Notes: generated from the letters alone by a model not told the origin. DNA of 43,545 nucleotides from Nesterenkonia sp. (GCF_029265375.1 NZ_JAJUJJ010000022.1:1-43545); one strand, 5' to 3'; shown: positions 1 to 6,979, counted from the first letter of the stretch. A program made the numbers and translations.

Positions 1-25
1 CCGTGAGCCGGTCAGCGAGCGACAT
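1..25 (-). CDS. Start of next prophage gene, cut by window edge
   Basis: An ATG at 25-23 opens a frame reading M-S-L-A-D-R-L-T before the window ends. It overlaps the last codons of the upstream gene (stop at 14-12), as is usual in this leftward train. Phage gene order suggests the terminase large subunit would follow a terminase-small-like gene, but eight codons cannot show that. The first residues resemble the start of the preceding protein (M-A-L-A-D-R-L). Confidence 0.3.
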
Positions 26-245
26 GATCGCGCCTCCACTTGTCGAACGTCGATTCCGCGATGCTCGGAGCGCCCTCGGCTTGCAGCTCCCGAAGGAGGT
101 GCTTCGATGCCCAGCCGCGGTCTCGGAGTGCCGCATCGACGGCCTCGCGATCCTCGGGAGTGAGGCTGTCGAGCCACGTGTCCATGGCGGGCCGTTGCGG
201 GCTCACGCGCGAGATCGGCTTTGCGAGCCTGTCGGCAAGAGCCAC
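12..245 (-). CDS. Small HTH-type protein, possible terminase small subunit
   Basis: This 77-residue protein starts at a GTG preceded by a good GGAGG. After a basic N-terminus it is rich in short charged helices (roughly residues 22-75) with a pattern consistent with a helix-turn-helix: a 'TPEDREAVDAAL' helix, a 'KHLLRELQ' helix, then 'STFDKWRRDH' as a plausible recognition helix. Small HTH proteins at the edge of the structural module are often terminase small subunits, which bind phage DNA for packaging. It lies downstream of the terminator at 266-290, so it probably has its own transcription start and begins the late genes. The function is inferred from position and size; another DNA-binding role is possible. 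Confidence 0.55.
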   Translation of the reverse strand: MALADRLAKPISRVSPQRPAMDTWLDSLTPEDREAVDAALRDRGWASKHLLRELQAEGAPSIAESTFDKWRRDHVAR

Positions 246-265
246 AGCGCCTCCCAGGGGTACGC

Positions 266-290
266 GAAAACCCCCGCGGTGTGCGGGGGT
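266..290 (-). terminator. Rho-independent terminator
   Basis: An 8-bp GC stem (270-277 with 283-290) and a 5-base loop are followed on the leftward strand by TTTT. It should stop transcripts coming through the tRNA-Leu gene before the terminase-like gene. Confidence 0.75.
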
Positions 291-351
291 CGGGTGTGGA
301 GAGATGAGTGTGAGACGTCACATCACGCGGTGTTGCGCGTGAGACGTCAAG

Positions 352-432
352 TCCGCTCGGCAGGAATCGCACCTGCACTCCCGTGGGAAGCGCCTTTTGA
401 GGGCGCCGCGTCTACTGTTCCGCCACGAGCGG
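352..432 (-). tRNA. tRNA-Leu (anticodon CAA), phage-encoded
   Basis: A complete 81-base class II tRNA. The 7-bp acceptor stem is perfect (432-426 with 359-353) and the discriminator is A. The anticodon stem gcgcc/ggcgc holds the loop ctcaaaa, giving anticodon CAA, which reads TTG leucine codons. There is a short variable arm, and the T-arm is gcagg-tgcgatt-cctgc, so the T-loop begins TG rather than TT. CCA is not encoded. The gene sits between two leftward terminators inside the prophage, so it belongs to the phage. TTG is a rare leucine codon in high-GC genomes, which may explain why a phage carries it. Confidence 0.9.
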
Positions 433-497
433 GCATGCCTCGTATGCGTCTCCGAGGCGACGAGCACGTATAGACCCGCGGCGCTCACGCGGGCATG

Positions 498-533
498 AAA
501 AATCCCCACCAGTCCCGAGCGGGACGATGGGGA
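498..533 (-). terminator. Rho-independent terminator ending the early/replication train
   Basis: The outer stem is 503-508 with 528-533 and the inner stem is 512-516 with 521-525. On the leftward strand a run of five T follows (502-498). It lies just after the stop of the gene at 579-1175 and so ends the long leftward operon ahead of tRNA-Leu. Confidence 0.85.
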
Positions 534-578
534 GCTAAGGGCACAGTTCACTTGCGCACAACAAGCATACCAGATGAA

Positions 579-1175
579 TTACACGCGTGTAACTCCGATT
601 TCGTCGGCGAGTTCCTCGGCCGCGTCGGGGCCGTCCCAGGAGATGCCGCATGCTCGGCATTCGACCTTGAACGGGTCCGCGTAGCCCTTCAACGGCCAGA
701 CGCACTGCTCGCCGTCGTCGCCCTCGTAGTACTTCTCGCCACACACGGGGCACGTGGTCGTGATGTCGACGGCGCGGGGCCGGTTGAACATCGCGTCAAT
801 CTCGCGCGCCCACTTCTCGAGCTGCCCGATGTGCCATTCGTCTGCCCGGTCGTCGAGGGTGACACGGTTGGCGCACCAGGCGTCGAGGTCGGTGATCGGG
901 TCGCGCGTGACGGGTACGCCGTCCATGCGGCACCAGTCGCCGATCTGGGACGTGATGACAGTGGCCCGGTAGAGCGCGTCGGACGACAGGAGGGATCGTT
1001 CGGACTTGAGGCCGCCCGGCCCGCCTCGATCCCCCATCGACACGTAGACGGCTTCCTGCAACTGCTTGAGGCGCGGTTCCCCGGTCGCCCATCTCGGACC
1101 GTTGTCGGTGTCGATCATGACGTGCCGCACCCGCGTGAGCGCCTCCACGGCCTCCACGAGCTCGTCAACCTGCAT
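579..1175 (-). CDS. Phage protein with C-terminal zinc ribbon, unknown function
   Basis: This 198-residue protein starts at ATG 1175, overlapping the upstream stop by 11 bases; a longer frame to 1223 exists but would overlap the upstream gene further. The first 150 residues are mostly helical. Near the C-terminus a CPVCGE motif and, about 35 residues later, a CRACG motif make a four-cysteine zinc ribbon. It is the last gene of the early train, just before the terminator at 498-533. I do not recognise a named family. The zinc ribbon suggests nucleic-acid or protein binding. Confidence 0.7.
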   Translation of the reverse strand: MQVDELVEAVEALTRVRHVMIDTDNGPRWATGEPRLKQLQEAVYVSMGDRGGPGGLKSERSLLSSDALYRATVITSQIGDWCRMDGVPVTRDPITDLDAWCANRVTLDDRADEWHIGQLEKWAREIDAMFNRPRAVDITTTCPVCGEKYYEGDDGEQCVWPLKGYADPFKVECRACGISWDGPDAAEELADEIGVTRV

Positions 1176-1458
1176 GCGATTCCTCCCCGTAGTCGTGGCC
1201 GGCGCGCGTGGCCCTGAGCTCATCGATCAGTGCCCGGATCACGTCGGTGTAATGCAGTGTCGGATGGTCGTACACGGCTGTGCCGTCCTCGTGCGTTTCC
1301 TTCGTCGGTTCGTATCCAGACCAGAAGTGGAGCAGTTTCGACAGCGTGAACTCGCCACCGACAACGGCTCCGTCCTCGTCGACGTGAGCGTCCAGTGCCT
1401 CGCGCAGCAGGGTCAGTGACGTGTCGTCCAGCGGGACCGTCGGCTTGCTATCGCTCAT
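1165..1458 (-). CDS. Hypothetical phage protein, 97 aa
   Basis: An acidic 97-residue protein that starts at an ATG overlapping the upstream stop in an ATGA, so translation is probably coupled. There are no cysteines, membrane segments or motif I recognise. A central stretch around 'LLHFWSGYEP' and 'VIRALIDELRA' looks like an amphipathic helical pair. Position suggests an early-expressed accessory gene. Function unknown. Confidence 0.65.
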   Translation of the reverse strand: MSDSKPTVPLDDTSLTLLREALDAHVDEDGAVVGGEFTLSKLLHFWSGYEPTKETHEDGTAVYDHPTLHYTDVIRALIDELRATRAGHDYGEESHAG

Positions 1459-1742
1459 GCTTCCTCCTCGATCCCGAGCCGCTTACGCGCCTCGTCTGCC
1501 GCGGTCGCCTTGTCGATCGTGTCGAGGTCGGCGATGAGCGTGTCGGTGTCGAAGAACTCCCGCGTGTGGCCGTGCCAGTCCGTGTATGTGCGGACGTACG
1601 CGTCCCGGAACCCGTGATGGGTTGCGACCTGCACGAGGGCGTTCTCGTATCGCGCTCGCGTGTCGCTCAGCTGGTTCTCCAACGAGAGGGCCCGCCGTTC
1701 CTCATCCCAAGCTCGCTCCCTGAGCTCTCGCTTGCTGCTCAC
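1455..1742 (-). CDS. Hypothetical phage protein, N-terminal coiled-coil
   Basis: A 95-residue charged protein. Residues 1-40 (RELRERAWDEERRAL...) read as a continuous charged helix suited to a coiled coil, and the C-terminus is acidic. Its ATG overlaps the stop of the 28-codon gene before it (ATGA), and its own stop overlaps the next ATG the same way. No family is recognised. Confidence 0.65.
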   Translation of the reverse strand: MSSKRELRERAWDEERRALSLENQLSDTRARYENALVQVATHHGFRDAYVRTYTDWHGHTREFFDTDTLIADLDTIDKATAADEARKRLGIEEEA

Positions 1743-1825
1743 CTTTCCTCCTTCGTCTTGTTGTGGTTGCGCTCGGGGCTGATCGCGGATTCGCGGGACT
1801 CAACTCGCGGATCCGCAGCGCTCAT
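1739..1825 (-). CDS. 28-residue phage microprotein
   Basis: ATG 1825 overlaps the upstream stop as ATGA and the TGA at 1741-1739 overlaps the next ATG as ATGA, so the small frame fits exactly between two neighbours. It is strongly hydrophilic and charged (R, E, K, N). It may be a true microprotein or may serve mainly to pass ribosomes from one gene to the next. Confidence 0.5.
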   Translation of the reverse strand: MSAADPRVESRESAISPERNHNKTKEER

Positions 1826-1989
1826 GACGTCTCCCCCTCGGTCGAGTGGTCCCACTGGTCCGCCCTGAGCATGAGCGTGTGCCAGATCGTCGGCGGAGTG
1901 CCCTGCGTGAACGTGATGGTGACTTCGCCGGTTCCGTCGTGGTACTCGATCGCGACGTTCCCGGAGTTCTCGTAGACCTCCTTGCTCAT
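1822..1989 (-). CDS. Hypothetical phage protein, 55 aa
   Basis: A 55-residue protein starting at ATG 1989 (M-S-K-E-V-Y-E-N), overlapping the upstream stop as ATGA. The middle alternates hydrophobic and polar residues (VAIEYHDGTGEVTITF), which reads as a beta-hairpin or small beta-sheet, followed by a short helix. An upstream in-frame ATG at 2025 would overlap the previous gene and lacks support. Function unknown. Confidence 0.65.
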   Translation of the reverse strand: MSKEVYENSGNVAIEYHDGTGEVTITFTQGTPPTIWHTLMLRADQWDHSTEGETS

Positions 1990-2168
1990 CGCTTCTCCCT
2001 CTCGTCGGTCTCCCCGCGGGCGCACCCGTGCTGGTAGCGGCCCTCAAGAGCGGCATCGAGGCACCGGTCGCACAGGTCGAATGTGTCCCCGGTGTCCCTG
2101 CCGTCACAGCACGGGCACCCGCTCGTTGCGTCCCCTAGCATCTCGGCGGGTGTCATCTGGTTAGCCAT
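1986..2168 (-). CDS. Zinc-knuckle microprotein, 60 aa
   Basis: Starts at ATG 2168 (M-A-N-Q-M-T), overlapping the end of the upstream membrane-protein gene by 8 bases. Residues 18-36 contain CPCC and, after a 12-residue spacer, CDRC, a probable four-cysteine zinc knuckle. A third segment (HGCARGE) adds another His/Cys pair. Small zinc proteins like this are common in actinophage early regions. No specific function can be assigned. Confidence 0.65.
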   Translation of the reverse strand: MANQMTPAEMLGDATSGCPCCDGRDTGDTFDLCDRCLDAALEGRYQHGCARGETDEREKR

Positions 2169-2436
2169 CGTGGGCTTCCCCCTTCTTCGGTATGAGTTCA
2201 CTCGTGGGGATGATCCTCGGCTCGTCGCCGTGCCCGTTCCAGTTCCGGCGCTGGCCGTCGATATAGCCCGCGCGGTACGCGGCACGGCGCTCCATCTTGC
2301 GGCTGTACCGATATCGGCCACGCAGGATCAGGTACCCCTTGTGCACCAGGGGCGCGGCCAGCCCGTAGAGGAAGAGCGCGACGGACGCGACCCCGAAGAG
2401 TGCGAAGATCACGATCCACACGTCAAGCGGAACCAC
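2161..2436 (-). CDS. Small phage membrane protein, 91 aa
   Basis: Starts at GTG 2436 with a very strong AGGAGGTG just upstream, inside the end of the previous gene (14-base overlap). Residues 4-30 (VWIVIFALFGVASVALFLYGL) form one clear membrane helix. A basic, arginine-rich cytoplasmic tail of about 55 residues follows. A single-pass topology with a positive tail suggests a membrane-anchored accessory protein. Candidates include superinfection-exclusion or DNA-tethering roles, but nothing in the sequence decides this. Confidence 0.65.
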   Translation of the reverse strand: MVPLDVWIVIFALFGVASVALFLYGLAAPLVHKGYLILRGRYRYSRKMERRAAYRAGYIDGQRRNWNGHGDEPRIIPTSELIPKKGEAHDG

Positions 2437-2806
2437 GGTTCACCTCCTGCGCGGCGAGGAGAGCGGCCCGGACGACTTCCTTCGGCACCCGCCAGCCACG
2501 ACCCCAGATCGCTTCCCCCGCGGCTTCCACCTCGGCGTCGCTCGGCTCCCGGTCGGCCCGCTGGCACGACGAGCACTCACGCCACTCGCCGTCGTAGTCC
2601 TCGTACCCTCCAGCGCCGACGCAGTATGCGCACCCCGCGGCTGACCCCATTCGGTCGATGGCCTCGGCCTGCTCGGAAGCCCAGATCGCCCCGTCGATGA
2701 AGGCCTGTTGCCGGTCGCTCGCGCCTGAGAAGCCCACCGCTGGGTAACTCGGCCACCGCCGTTCGGCTTCCTGTCTCGCGTCATCTCGGATGTCGTTGGT
2801 GGTCAC
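2423..2806 (-). CDS. Hypothetical phage protein with CxxC pair
   Basis: A 127-residue protein starting at GTG 2806, which overlaps the upstream stop as GTGA. The frame is open further upstream, but that part lies inside the neighbour. Two cysteine pairs (CAYC near residue 59 and CSSC near 78) straddle an acidic GGYEDYDGEWRE segment, giving a treble-clef-like or zinc-ribbon insert. The C-terminal 40 residues are helical. Function unknown. Confidence 0.65.
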   Translation of the reverse strand: MTTNDIRDDARQEAERRWPSYPAVGFSGASDRQQAFIDGAIWASEQAEAIDRMGSAAGCAYCVGAGGYEDYDGEWRECSSCQRADREPSDAEVEAAGEAIWGRGWRVPKEVVRAALLAAQEVNRGSA

Positions 2807-3186
2807 GATCCCTGCTCCTTTCCCTGCTTCCTGATCCGGGCGGCGGCCTGCTTGGCTCCCCACCGGTTCGCAGACCCGGTGGAGCCCCCTCCGAAGTAGA
2901 GGTTCTCCGCGATCTGTGCGGCCTTCTCGCGCTCCTCGGCCGCGATCTTCTGCCCCGTGAAGGAGTCCCGAAGCGCCTCGTATGTCGGCCCTCCGATGAA
3001 CGCCCCCGAGAGCAGGTCGGCGCGGGCACTCTGGTATCCCTCCCGGAGCGCCTCGGCTCGCACCTTCGCGTCGTGCTCGGCAAGCCAGCGGTCCCAATGC
3101 TCGGTCGCGTCATCCGCAGTGACCCCGACGAGGCCGTACTTCGCGTTCTCTCGCCAGTCCGCGTCGGTGTACGTGTAGTCAGTCAT
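2803..3186 (-). CDS. Hypothetical phage protein, helical, 127 aa
   Basis: A largely alpha-helical 127-residue protein with an acidic N-terminus (MTDYTYTDADW) and a basic C-terminus (KQAAARIRKQGK). It has no cysteine and no membrane segment. It overlaps the upstream stop by 8 bases and the downstream GTG by 4. Not recognised as a named family. The change from acidic to basic along the chain would suit a DNA- or protein-bridging helper. Confidence 0.6.
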   Translation of the reverse strand: MTDYTYTDADWRENAKYGLVGVTADDATEHWDRWLAEHDAKVRAEALREGYQSARADLLSGAFIGGPTYEALRDSFTGQKIAAEEREKAAQIAENLYFGGGSTGSANRWGAKQAAARIRKQGKEQGS

Positions 3187-3412
3187 CGGCCTCTCCTCCC
3201 CGCGCTTCGAGCGCGTCGGTCAGGATCCTGTGGGGCACCGTCGCGATCGCGGGTAGCGCGGCTTCGAAGTCGAGCGCTTCACGGATCGCGCCCCGCAGGC
3301 GGTCGATCTCGATAGCGACGAGGTGGATGATCGACGGGCTGAGGGTCACGCGCCCGCCTTCACTTTCCGCCTTCTCCGCCAGTTCTCGTAGGCGCCTCGT
3401 GTCGATGGTCAT
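3179..3412 (-). CDS. Hypothetical phage protein, 77 aa
   Basis: A 77-residue helical protein starting with ATG 3412, just after the stable hairpin at 3431-3459 that separates it from ssb. Helices with a regular leucine/isoleucine pattern (RRLRELAEKAE, HLVAIEIDRLRGAIREAL) suggest a small dimeric bundle. It is the first gene after ssb, so its expression may be set partly by readthrough of that hairpin. Confidence 0.6.
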   Translation of the reverse strand: MTIDTRRLRELAEKAESEGGRVTLSPSIIHLVAIEIDRLRGAIREALDFEAALPAIATVPHRILTDALEARGGEADD

Positions 3413-3430
3413 GTTGTCCTCCCATAGGTC

Positions 3431-3459
3431 GGGGCCGCCCTCGATGTGAGGACGGCCCC
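3431..3459 (-). terminator. Stable hairpin between ssb and the next gene (attenuator-like)
   Basis: On the leftward strand this is a 12-bp stem with one G-U pair and a five-base loop (acatc). No T-run follows, so it is not a classic terminator. It may stabilise the 3' end of the ssb message or partly attenuate transcription into the genes further left. Confidence 0.5.
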
Positions 3460-3477
3460 GTTATGAATGTGGATCGG

Positions 3478-3972
3478 TCAGAACGGCGTCTCGTCCGTGA
3501 ACGAGCCCGCGCCCCAATCGCCCTGTGCGCCCGCCTGCGGGGCGTTCGTGGGCTGGGCGGCGTAGTTGCCCGCGGGAGGCGTGTTCGGCGCTCCCTGGGC
3601 CTGCTGGCCGCTCGCGCGGGTCACGTGCGCGGTCGCGTACCGCAGCGACGGGCCGATCTCCTGCACATCCAGCTCGATCGACGTGCGCTTCTCGCCCTCC
3701 TTCGTCTCGTAGCTCCGCTGTCGGAGGTTGCCCTGCGCGATCACCCGCATGCCCTTCGTCAGCGAACCCGCAACGTTCTCCGCGAACTCACGCCAGACAG
3801 ACGCTCGCAGGAACAGGGCTTCGCCGTCCTTCCACTCGCCCGACGCGCGGTCGAACGTGCGCGGGGTCGAAGCGATCGTGAAGTTCGCCACGGGGACACC
3901 GTTCTGCGTGTACCTGAGTTCCGGATCCGCGGTCAGATTGCCAACCACCGTGATCACTGTTTCGCCTGCCAT
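3478..3972 (-). CDS. ssb: Single-stranded DNA-binding protein
   Basis: A 164-residue SSB. Residues 1-108 carry the OB-fold pattern: the [17 protein letters not shown] strand start, VANFTIAS, a tryptophan in [15 protein letters not shown], and the [17 protein letters not shown] segment. A low-complexity Ala/Gln/Pro/Gly linker follows, ending in the acidic tip D-E-T-P-F that docks partner enzymes. It coats ssDNA during phage replication and RecT-mediated annealing. The ATG overlaps the upstream TAA (TAATG). It belongs with the resolvase, RecT and YqaJ genes of the same operon. The annotation is secure; it is a phage copy, not the chromosomal one. Confidence 0.95.
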   Translation of the reverse strand: MAGETVITVVGNLTADPELRYTQNGVPVANFTIASTPRTFDRASGEWKDGEALFLRASVWREFAENVAGSLTKGMRVIAQGNLRQRSYETKEGEKRTSIELDVQEIGPSLRYATAHVTRASGQQAQGAPNTPPAGNYAAQPTNAPQAGAQGDWGAGSFTDETPF

Positions 3973-4145
3973 TACTGCTCCTTGCCGTAGTAGATGCCGT
4001 GGCGCTTCGCGGCCTCGGCGATGATCCCGGAGGGGCGATTCTCGAATCCGTCCTCGTGCCTTGCGGACGGCGTGACGCTGACCGTGATACCCATCGCGGC
4101 GAGCTTCTTCATCTCGCGGTCAACCGCGCTTTCTCCCTTGCCCAT
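3972..4145 (-). CDS. Hypothetical phage protein, 57 aa
   Basis: This frame fills the gap between the resolvase stop (TAG 4148-4146) and ssb exactly: ATG 4145 follows the stop directly and the TAA overlaps the ssb ATG. It reads as two short helices around a beta strand ([10 protein letters not shown]), and ends with a basic, tyrosine-containing helix ([13 protein letters not shown]). No motif is recognised. Its exact fit between two known genes is the main support. Confidence 0.6.
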   Translation of the reverse strand: MGKGESAVDREMKKLAAMGITVSVTPSARHEDGFENRPSGIIAEAAKRHGIYYGKEQ

Positions 4146-4679
4146 CTACTTCCCTCTCTTCGTGAGCGCCGCGAGGTGCGACGCGGGTAGGTCGTCAATC
4201 GGATGTCCGAGTGACCGTGCGCCGATCGCCGCGAGCACGACGGCATCGGCTTGGTTGTCGTCCGCGATCGAGAACCGCGGATAGTTCGCCCGGACGGCCG
4301 CGAGCACTTCCGACTTGTCAGCACCGCCCCGCCCGGTCGCGTACTTCGCGCGCGTCTTCGGCGGCACCACCATCACCGGGTCGTCGACGAGCGGCGCGAG
4401 CCTCGCAGCGACGGCCCACCAGCCGCCCAGCATCTTCGACCGATGCGCAGACGGGGCATGCGTCACCGGGCCCTCGATCACCACAAGGTCATCCGCATGC
4501 AGGTCCGCCCACGCCTCGATCCGGTCGGCAATGTGCGTGATCCGGCGCGCGATGCCCTCCACCGTGCCGTCGTCCGGCCAGGTGCGGATCGTGCACGTGT
4601 CCACCGCGCCGTCATCGAGATTCAGCCACGCGAGACCCGTCGCAGTCAGCGACCAGTCGACACCGAGGACGCCGGCCAT
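4146..4679 (-). CDS. RuvC-like Holliday junction resolvase
   Basis: A 177-residue RNase-H-fold nuclease starting at ATG 4679 with GAGAGG upstream; a longer frame to 4718 has no ribosome site. Catalytic acidic residues are visible: D in VLGVDWS (about residue 7), E in LVVIEGP (about 70), and the D pair in DDNQADAVVLA near residue 140. A TGRGGADKSEV segment is typical of the family's DNA-binding loop. It resolves four-way junctions made during phage recombination and replication. The gene overlaps the upstream HNH gene by 34 bases. Confidence 0.85.
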   Translation of the reverse strand: MAGVLGVDWSLTATGLAWLNLDDGAVDTCTIRTWPDDGTVEGIARRITHIADRIEAWADLHADDLVVIEGPVTHAPSAHRSKMLGGWWAVAARLAPLVDDPVMVVPPKTRAKYATGRGGADKSEVLAAVRANYPRFSIADDNQADAVVLAAIGARSLGHPIDDLPASHLAALTKRGK

Positions 4680-5149
4680 GATTGCTTTCCTCTCGTCCAC
4701 GGGCGGCGTGACTCCCACATCCGCCCTGCCCTATGTGCCTTGGCATACTCTTCTCGGCAGGTTCGGCACCGACGCTGACCGTTCCACTGTTCGAACGGAT
4801 GACCCTTGACGCAGGCTTTAGCCCCTGCGGGAGTAAGTTCCGATCGACGCAGGTTCTCTCCCGGCGTTACAGCTTCGAGATGATCAGGATTCACGCAGTG
4901 GCGAACCCGGCATAGATGGTCGATCACCTTCCCATCGGGTACTCCGCCGTGGGTTAGCCGGTAGACAAGACGGTGGGCCTCGTAAGTCTTGTCCTGATAC
5001 GAGGCCCACCCATAACCGTCTCGACTGCGAGATCGCGTCCATAGCCAGCATCCGCCGTCACCGGGAGTGATGTTCCTGCGGATGTGCAGCGGTAACGATT
5101 CGGGCAAGTTCGCCGCCTGCCAGGCGTTCATCGGCTTCGGTGCTGTCAT
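4646..5149 (-). CDS. HNH homing-type endonuclease
   Basis: A 167-residue protein of the phage HNH class. The N-terminal half has the GGCWLWTRSRSRDGYGWASY and YEAHRLVYRLTHG segments, followed by the core V-I-D-H-L-C-R-V-R-H-C-V-N-P-D-H-L-E. A CVKGH...CRTC zinc knuckle sits near residues 120-140. Such enzymes cut DNA at specific sites and often spread as free-standing homing genes. It sits just before the RuvC-like gene and overlaps it by 34 bases, as expected for an inserted selfish gene that keeps its neighbour translated. The ATG overlaps the upstream TGA. Confidence 0.85.
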   Translation of the reverse strand: MTAPKPMNAWQAANLPESLPLHIRRNITPGDGGCWLWTRSRSRDGYGWASYQDKTYEAHRLVYRLTHGGVPDGKVIDHLCRVRHCVNPDHLEAVTPGENLRRSELTPAGAKACVKGHPFEQWNGQRRCRTCREEYAKAHRAGRMWESRRPWTRGKQSWPASSVSTGR

Positions 5150-5226
5150 GCCTGCCCCCTCAGAACTGGCACGCCCTCGACGGTGATCGTGATGCTGTCG
5201 CCATCCAGCGACCTCAGCGCGCTCAC
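5146..5226 (-). CDS. 26-residue phage microprotein
   Basis: A GTG overlaps the upstream stop (GTGA) and the TGA overlaps the HNH start (ATGA). The short sequence looks like one beta hairpin (DSITITVEGVPVL). The perfect fit in the overlap chain supports translation. It could be a real peptide or simply a coupling frame. Confidence 0.45.
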   Translation of the reverse strand: MSALRSLDGDSITITVEGVPVLRGQA

Positions 5227-5387
5227 GGAACCACCTGCAGTCGCGCCGCGAACTCGAGATGCGGACGGCTCCGTGCCCGCAGGTCAGCGGAGCAACACCC
5301 CTCCGCCACGTAGGGCGAGACCGTCGTCCGCTCGTCCCTGACGCGGGGCAACACCTGCGCCCCCGATACCTCCACCAGGCGGCTCAT
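5223..5387 (-). CDS. 54-residue phage protein
   Basis: ATG 5387 overlaps the upstream stop (ATGA) and the TGA overlaps the next GTG (GTGA). The protein is basic with several Arg/Val pairs and one CC pair near residue 31 (EGCCSADL). No family is recognised. Placement in the overlap chain is the main evidence that the frame is used. Confidence 0.5.
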   Translation of the reverse strand: MSRLVEVSGAQVLPRVRDERTTVSPYVAEGCCSADLRARSRPHLEFAARLQVVP

Positions 5388-5596
5388 GCGATCCTCCCCA
5401 ACGAGTGAGGGCCAGGAGAAGATCTCCTAGCCCTCTGGTTCGCGCGCTTCTCGCGTGCCGCGCGTCTGCGTTCCATCTCCGCGATGAACGCGTCCGCGTC
5501 CGCATACGCGTCCACGGCCGGTCGCGGTGACGGAGGACGCCACACGGGCGTGATCGCCTCCGCCTGCACTTTCTCCACCCACTCCTCACGAGTCAT
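5384..5596 (-). CDS. 70-residue charged phage protein
   Basis: Starts at ATG 5596, overlapping the previous TGA as ATGA; an in-frame ATG at 5632 lies inside the neighbour and is less likely. A proline-rich centre (WRPPSPRP) is followed by a strongly charged helix (AFIAEMERRRAAREKRANQRARRSS). The basic tail could contact nucleic acid. It follows the two replication genes and may belong to the same complex, but this is only positional. Confidence 0.55.
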   Translation of the reverse strand: MTREEWVEKVQAEAITPVWRPPSPRPAVDAYADADAFIAEMERRRAAREKRANQRARRSSPGPHSLGRIA

Positions 5597-5931
5597 GCTG
5601 TTCCTTCCAGTTCCCAACGGCGCACCTCGCACAGGCGGCAGGTGTCACCAATCCACGCATGCGCCCGCCCCTCGCGAGCGCAATCGATCCGACGCGGCGA
5701 CATCGTGGATCCCGTCAAAGCCCGTCGAGCCGTCTTGATCTGATGCAGCACATGCGCCGCCGTGATGCGCTGCTGCGACTGATCCACGTGAGCACGCACC
5801 GCCGCTTTCGCGTCCGCGTACTCATAGCGACCGAGCACGTCGAACCATCCCGCGACCTCAAGTTCGGTCGTCTCACCGCCCTGTAGCGAGTGCACGAACG
5901 TCAGCAGCATCGCCACTTCCGACTTCTGCAC
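5593..5931 (-). CDS. Replication-module protein, possible helicase-loader partner
   Basis: A 112-residue protein starting at GTG 5931 with AGGAGG seven bases upstream, overlapping the end of the DnaD/O-like gene by 59 bases. Residues 1-70 form helices (LLTFVHSLQGG..., YADAKAAVRAHVDQS..., ITAAHVLHQIKTARRAL). This layout is shared with small proteins that follow O-like initiators and load or regulate the replicative helicase. A CxxC near the C-terminus (DTCRLCEVRR) with nearby Cys/His could bind zinc. The role is inferred from the neighbour. Confidence 0.6.
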   Translation of the reverse strand: MQKSEVAMLLTFVHSLQGGETTELEVAGWFDVLGRYEYADAKAAVRAHVDQSQQRITAAHVLHQIKTARRALTGSTMSPRRIDCAREGRAHAWIGDTCRLCEVRRWELEGTA

Positions 5932-6691
5932 GGGCTTCCTCCTGTCTGTACTTCTCCACGAGCGACAGGGCGTTGTCCTGCCGCATCTGCCCGAACGTGC
6001 GCTGGGATCGCTTCGCAGCGTCGCCCTGCTTGCGCCGCATCCAGTTCCGCCACGTCGCCGGCCAGTCGAGCTTCACGCCCTTCTGCCCCGGCTGAGCGAT
6101 CCAGTAGTCAACGAAGATCCGATGCTCGGCCTGCAAATCCACGTCGGGACACTCGACCCGCATCTGCGCGATGAGCTCCGCTGACGGCATCCAGTCCTCA
6201 GCGAGACGAGACCCGCGAGACTTCGACCGCTTCCCCCCTTGGGGGGTAGGGGGGTCTACTACTTCGTTAGAAGTAGTGGTCGGGTCGGGTCGGGTCGGGG
6301 TGGACGAACGATTCTCGAACTTCTCCCGAACGTTCGCGGGGTGTTCGGGCGAACTTCCCTCGAACTTCCCCCTCTTGTTCCGGCGACGTTCACGCATACG
6401 CTCCCGCGCCGCCGCCCGATCAGCCTCCACATCCGCCTTCGTCGGCTGATAGTCCGACCAGTCGTGGAACTCCCACCCCGCCGGATGCACGAGCCACAGG
6501 CCAGCATCGACGAGCTCGGCGGCCGCATCCTCCGTCCCGACCAGACGCAGCACAGGACGCGCGATCACCCCGTCGGTGAGATGCTGACACGAATACGCAC
6601 CCGCCCTCACCCACAACGTCACCGCCGCATCCGACAGCATCGCCGTCTTCGGATGCGACCAGAACCCGTCATCGACCTTGAACCAAGTCAC
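5873..6691 (-). CDS. Phage replication initiation protein (DnaD/O-like)
   Basis: A 272-residue protein starting at GTG 6691 with GAGGAGGG upstream. The N-terminus (MTWFKVDDGFWSHPKTAMLSDAAVTLWVRAG...) is the winged-helix opening seen in actinophage replisome organisers. It is followed by a highly charged linker (RERMRERRRNKRGKFEG), a low-complexity Pro/Thr stretch, and a C-terminal domain with W-rich repeats (DWPATWRNWMRRKQ) found in DnaD/DnaB-type loaders. It probably binds the phage origin and recruits helicase through the next small gene. The Ser/Thr/Pro linker near residues 110-155 may include iterated origin sequence, as in lambda O. Confidence 0.75.
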   Translation of the reverse strand: MTWFKVDDGFWSHPKTAMLSDAAVTLWVRAGAYSCQHLTDGVIARPVLRLVGTEDAAAELVDAGLWLVHPAGWEFHDWSDYQPTKADVEADRAAARERMRERRRNKRGKFEGSSPEHPANVREKFENRSSTPTRPDPTTTSNEVVDPPTPQGGKRSKSRGSRLAEDWMPSAELIAQMRVECPDVDLQAEHRIFVDYWIAQPGQKGVKLDWPATWRNWMRRKQGDAAKRSQRTFGQMRQDNALSLVEKYRQEEARAEVGSGDAADVRALATGR

Positions 6692-6694
6692 TCA

Positions 6695-6979
6695 TCAGCC
6701 CTCCTCTCTGACAGCGCGTTCGAGCGTGATCTCGGCGAGGATGCCGCGCATCTTCTGCGCGAACCCCCGCGCGTGCGGGTATCGTTCCGGGTCGCGCGCC
6801 TGACGTAGCCCGACCTCGAGGAACCCCTCGATGACGCCCTCGGTCGCGTCGATCAGATCCTCGTGCAGCAGCAGCCGCCACCAGTCCGGGAAGTCCCGCC
6901 GGCCCTTAATCGCCTGCGACACACACTGCTCGAACTCGTCATCCGGCAGATCAACCAACATCTGAACGTTCACCGTCAC
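6695..6979 (-). CDS. Hypothetical phage protein, 94 aa
   Basis: A 94-residue acidic helical protein with the start ATG overlapping the upstream TGA (ATGA). Helices of about 15 residues (DEFEQCVSQAIKGRR, LIDATEGVIEGFLEVGLRQARD, FAQKMRGILAEITLERAV) suggest a compact bundle. It lies just before the replication initiator. Not recognised. Confidence 0.65.
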   Translation of the reverse strand: MTVNVQMLVDLPDDEFEQCVSQAIKGRRDFPDWWRLLLHEDLIDATEGVIEGFLEVGLRQARDPERYPHARGFAQKMRGILAEITLERAVREEG

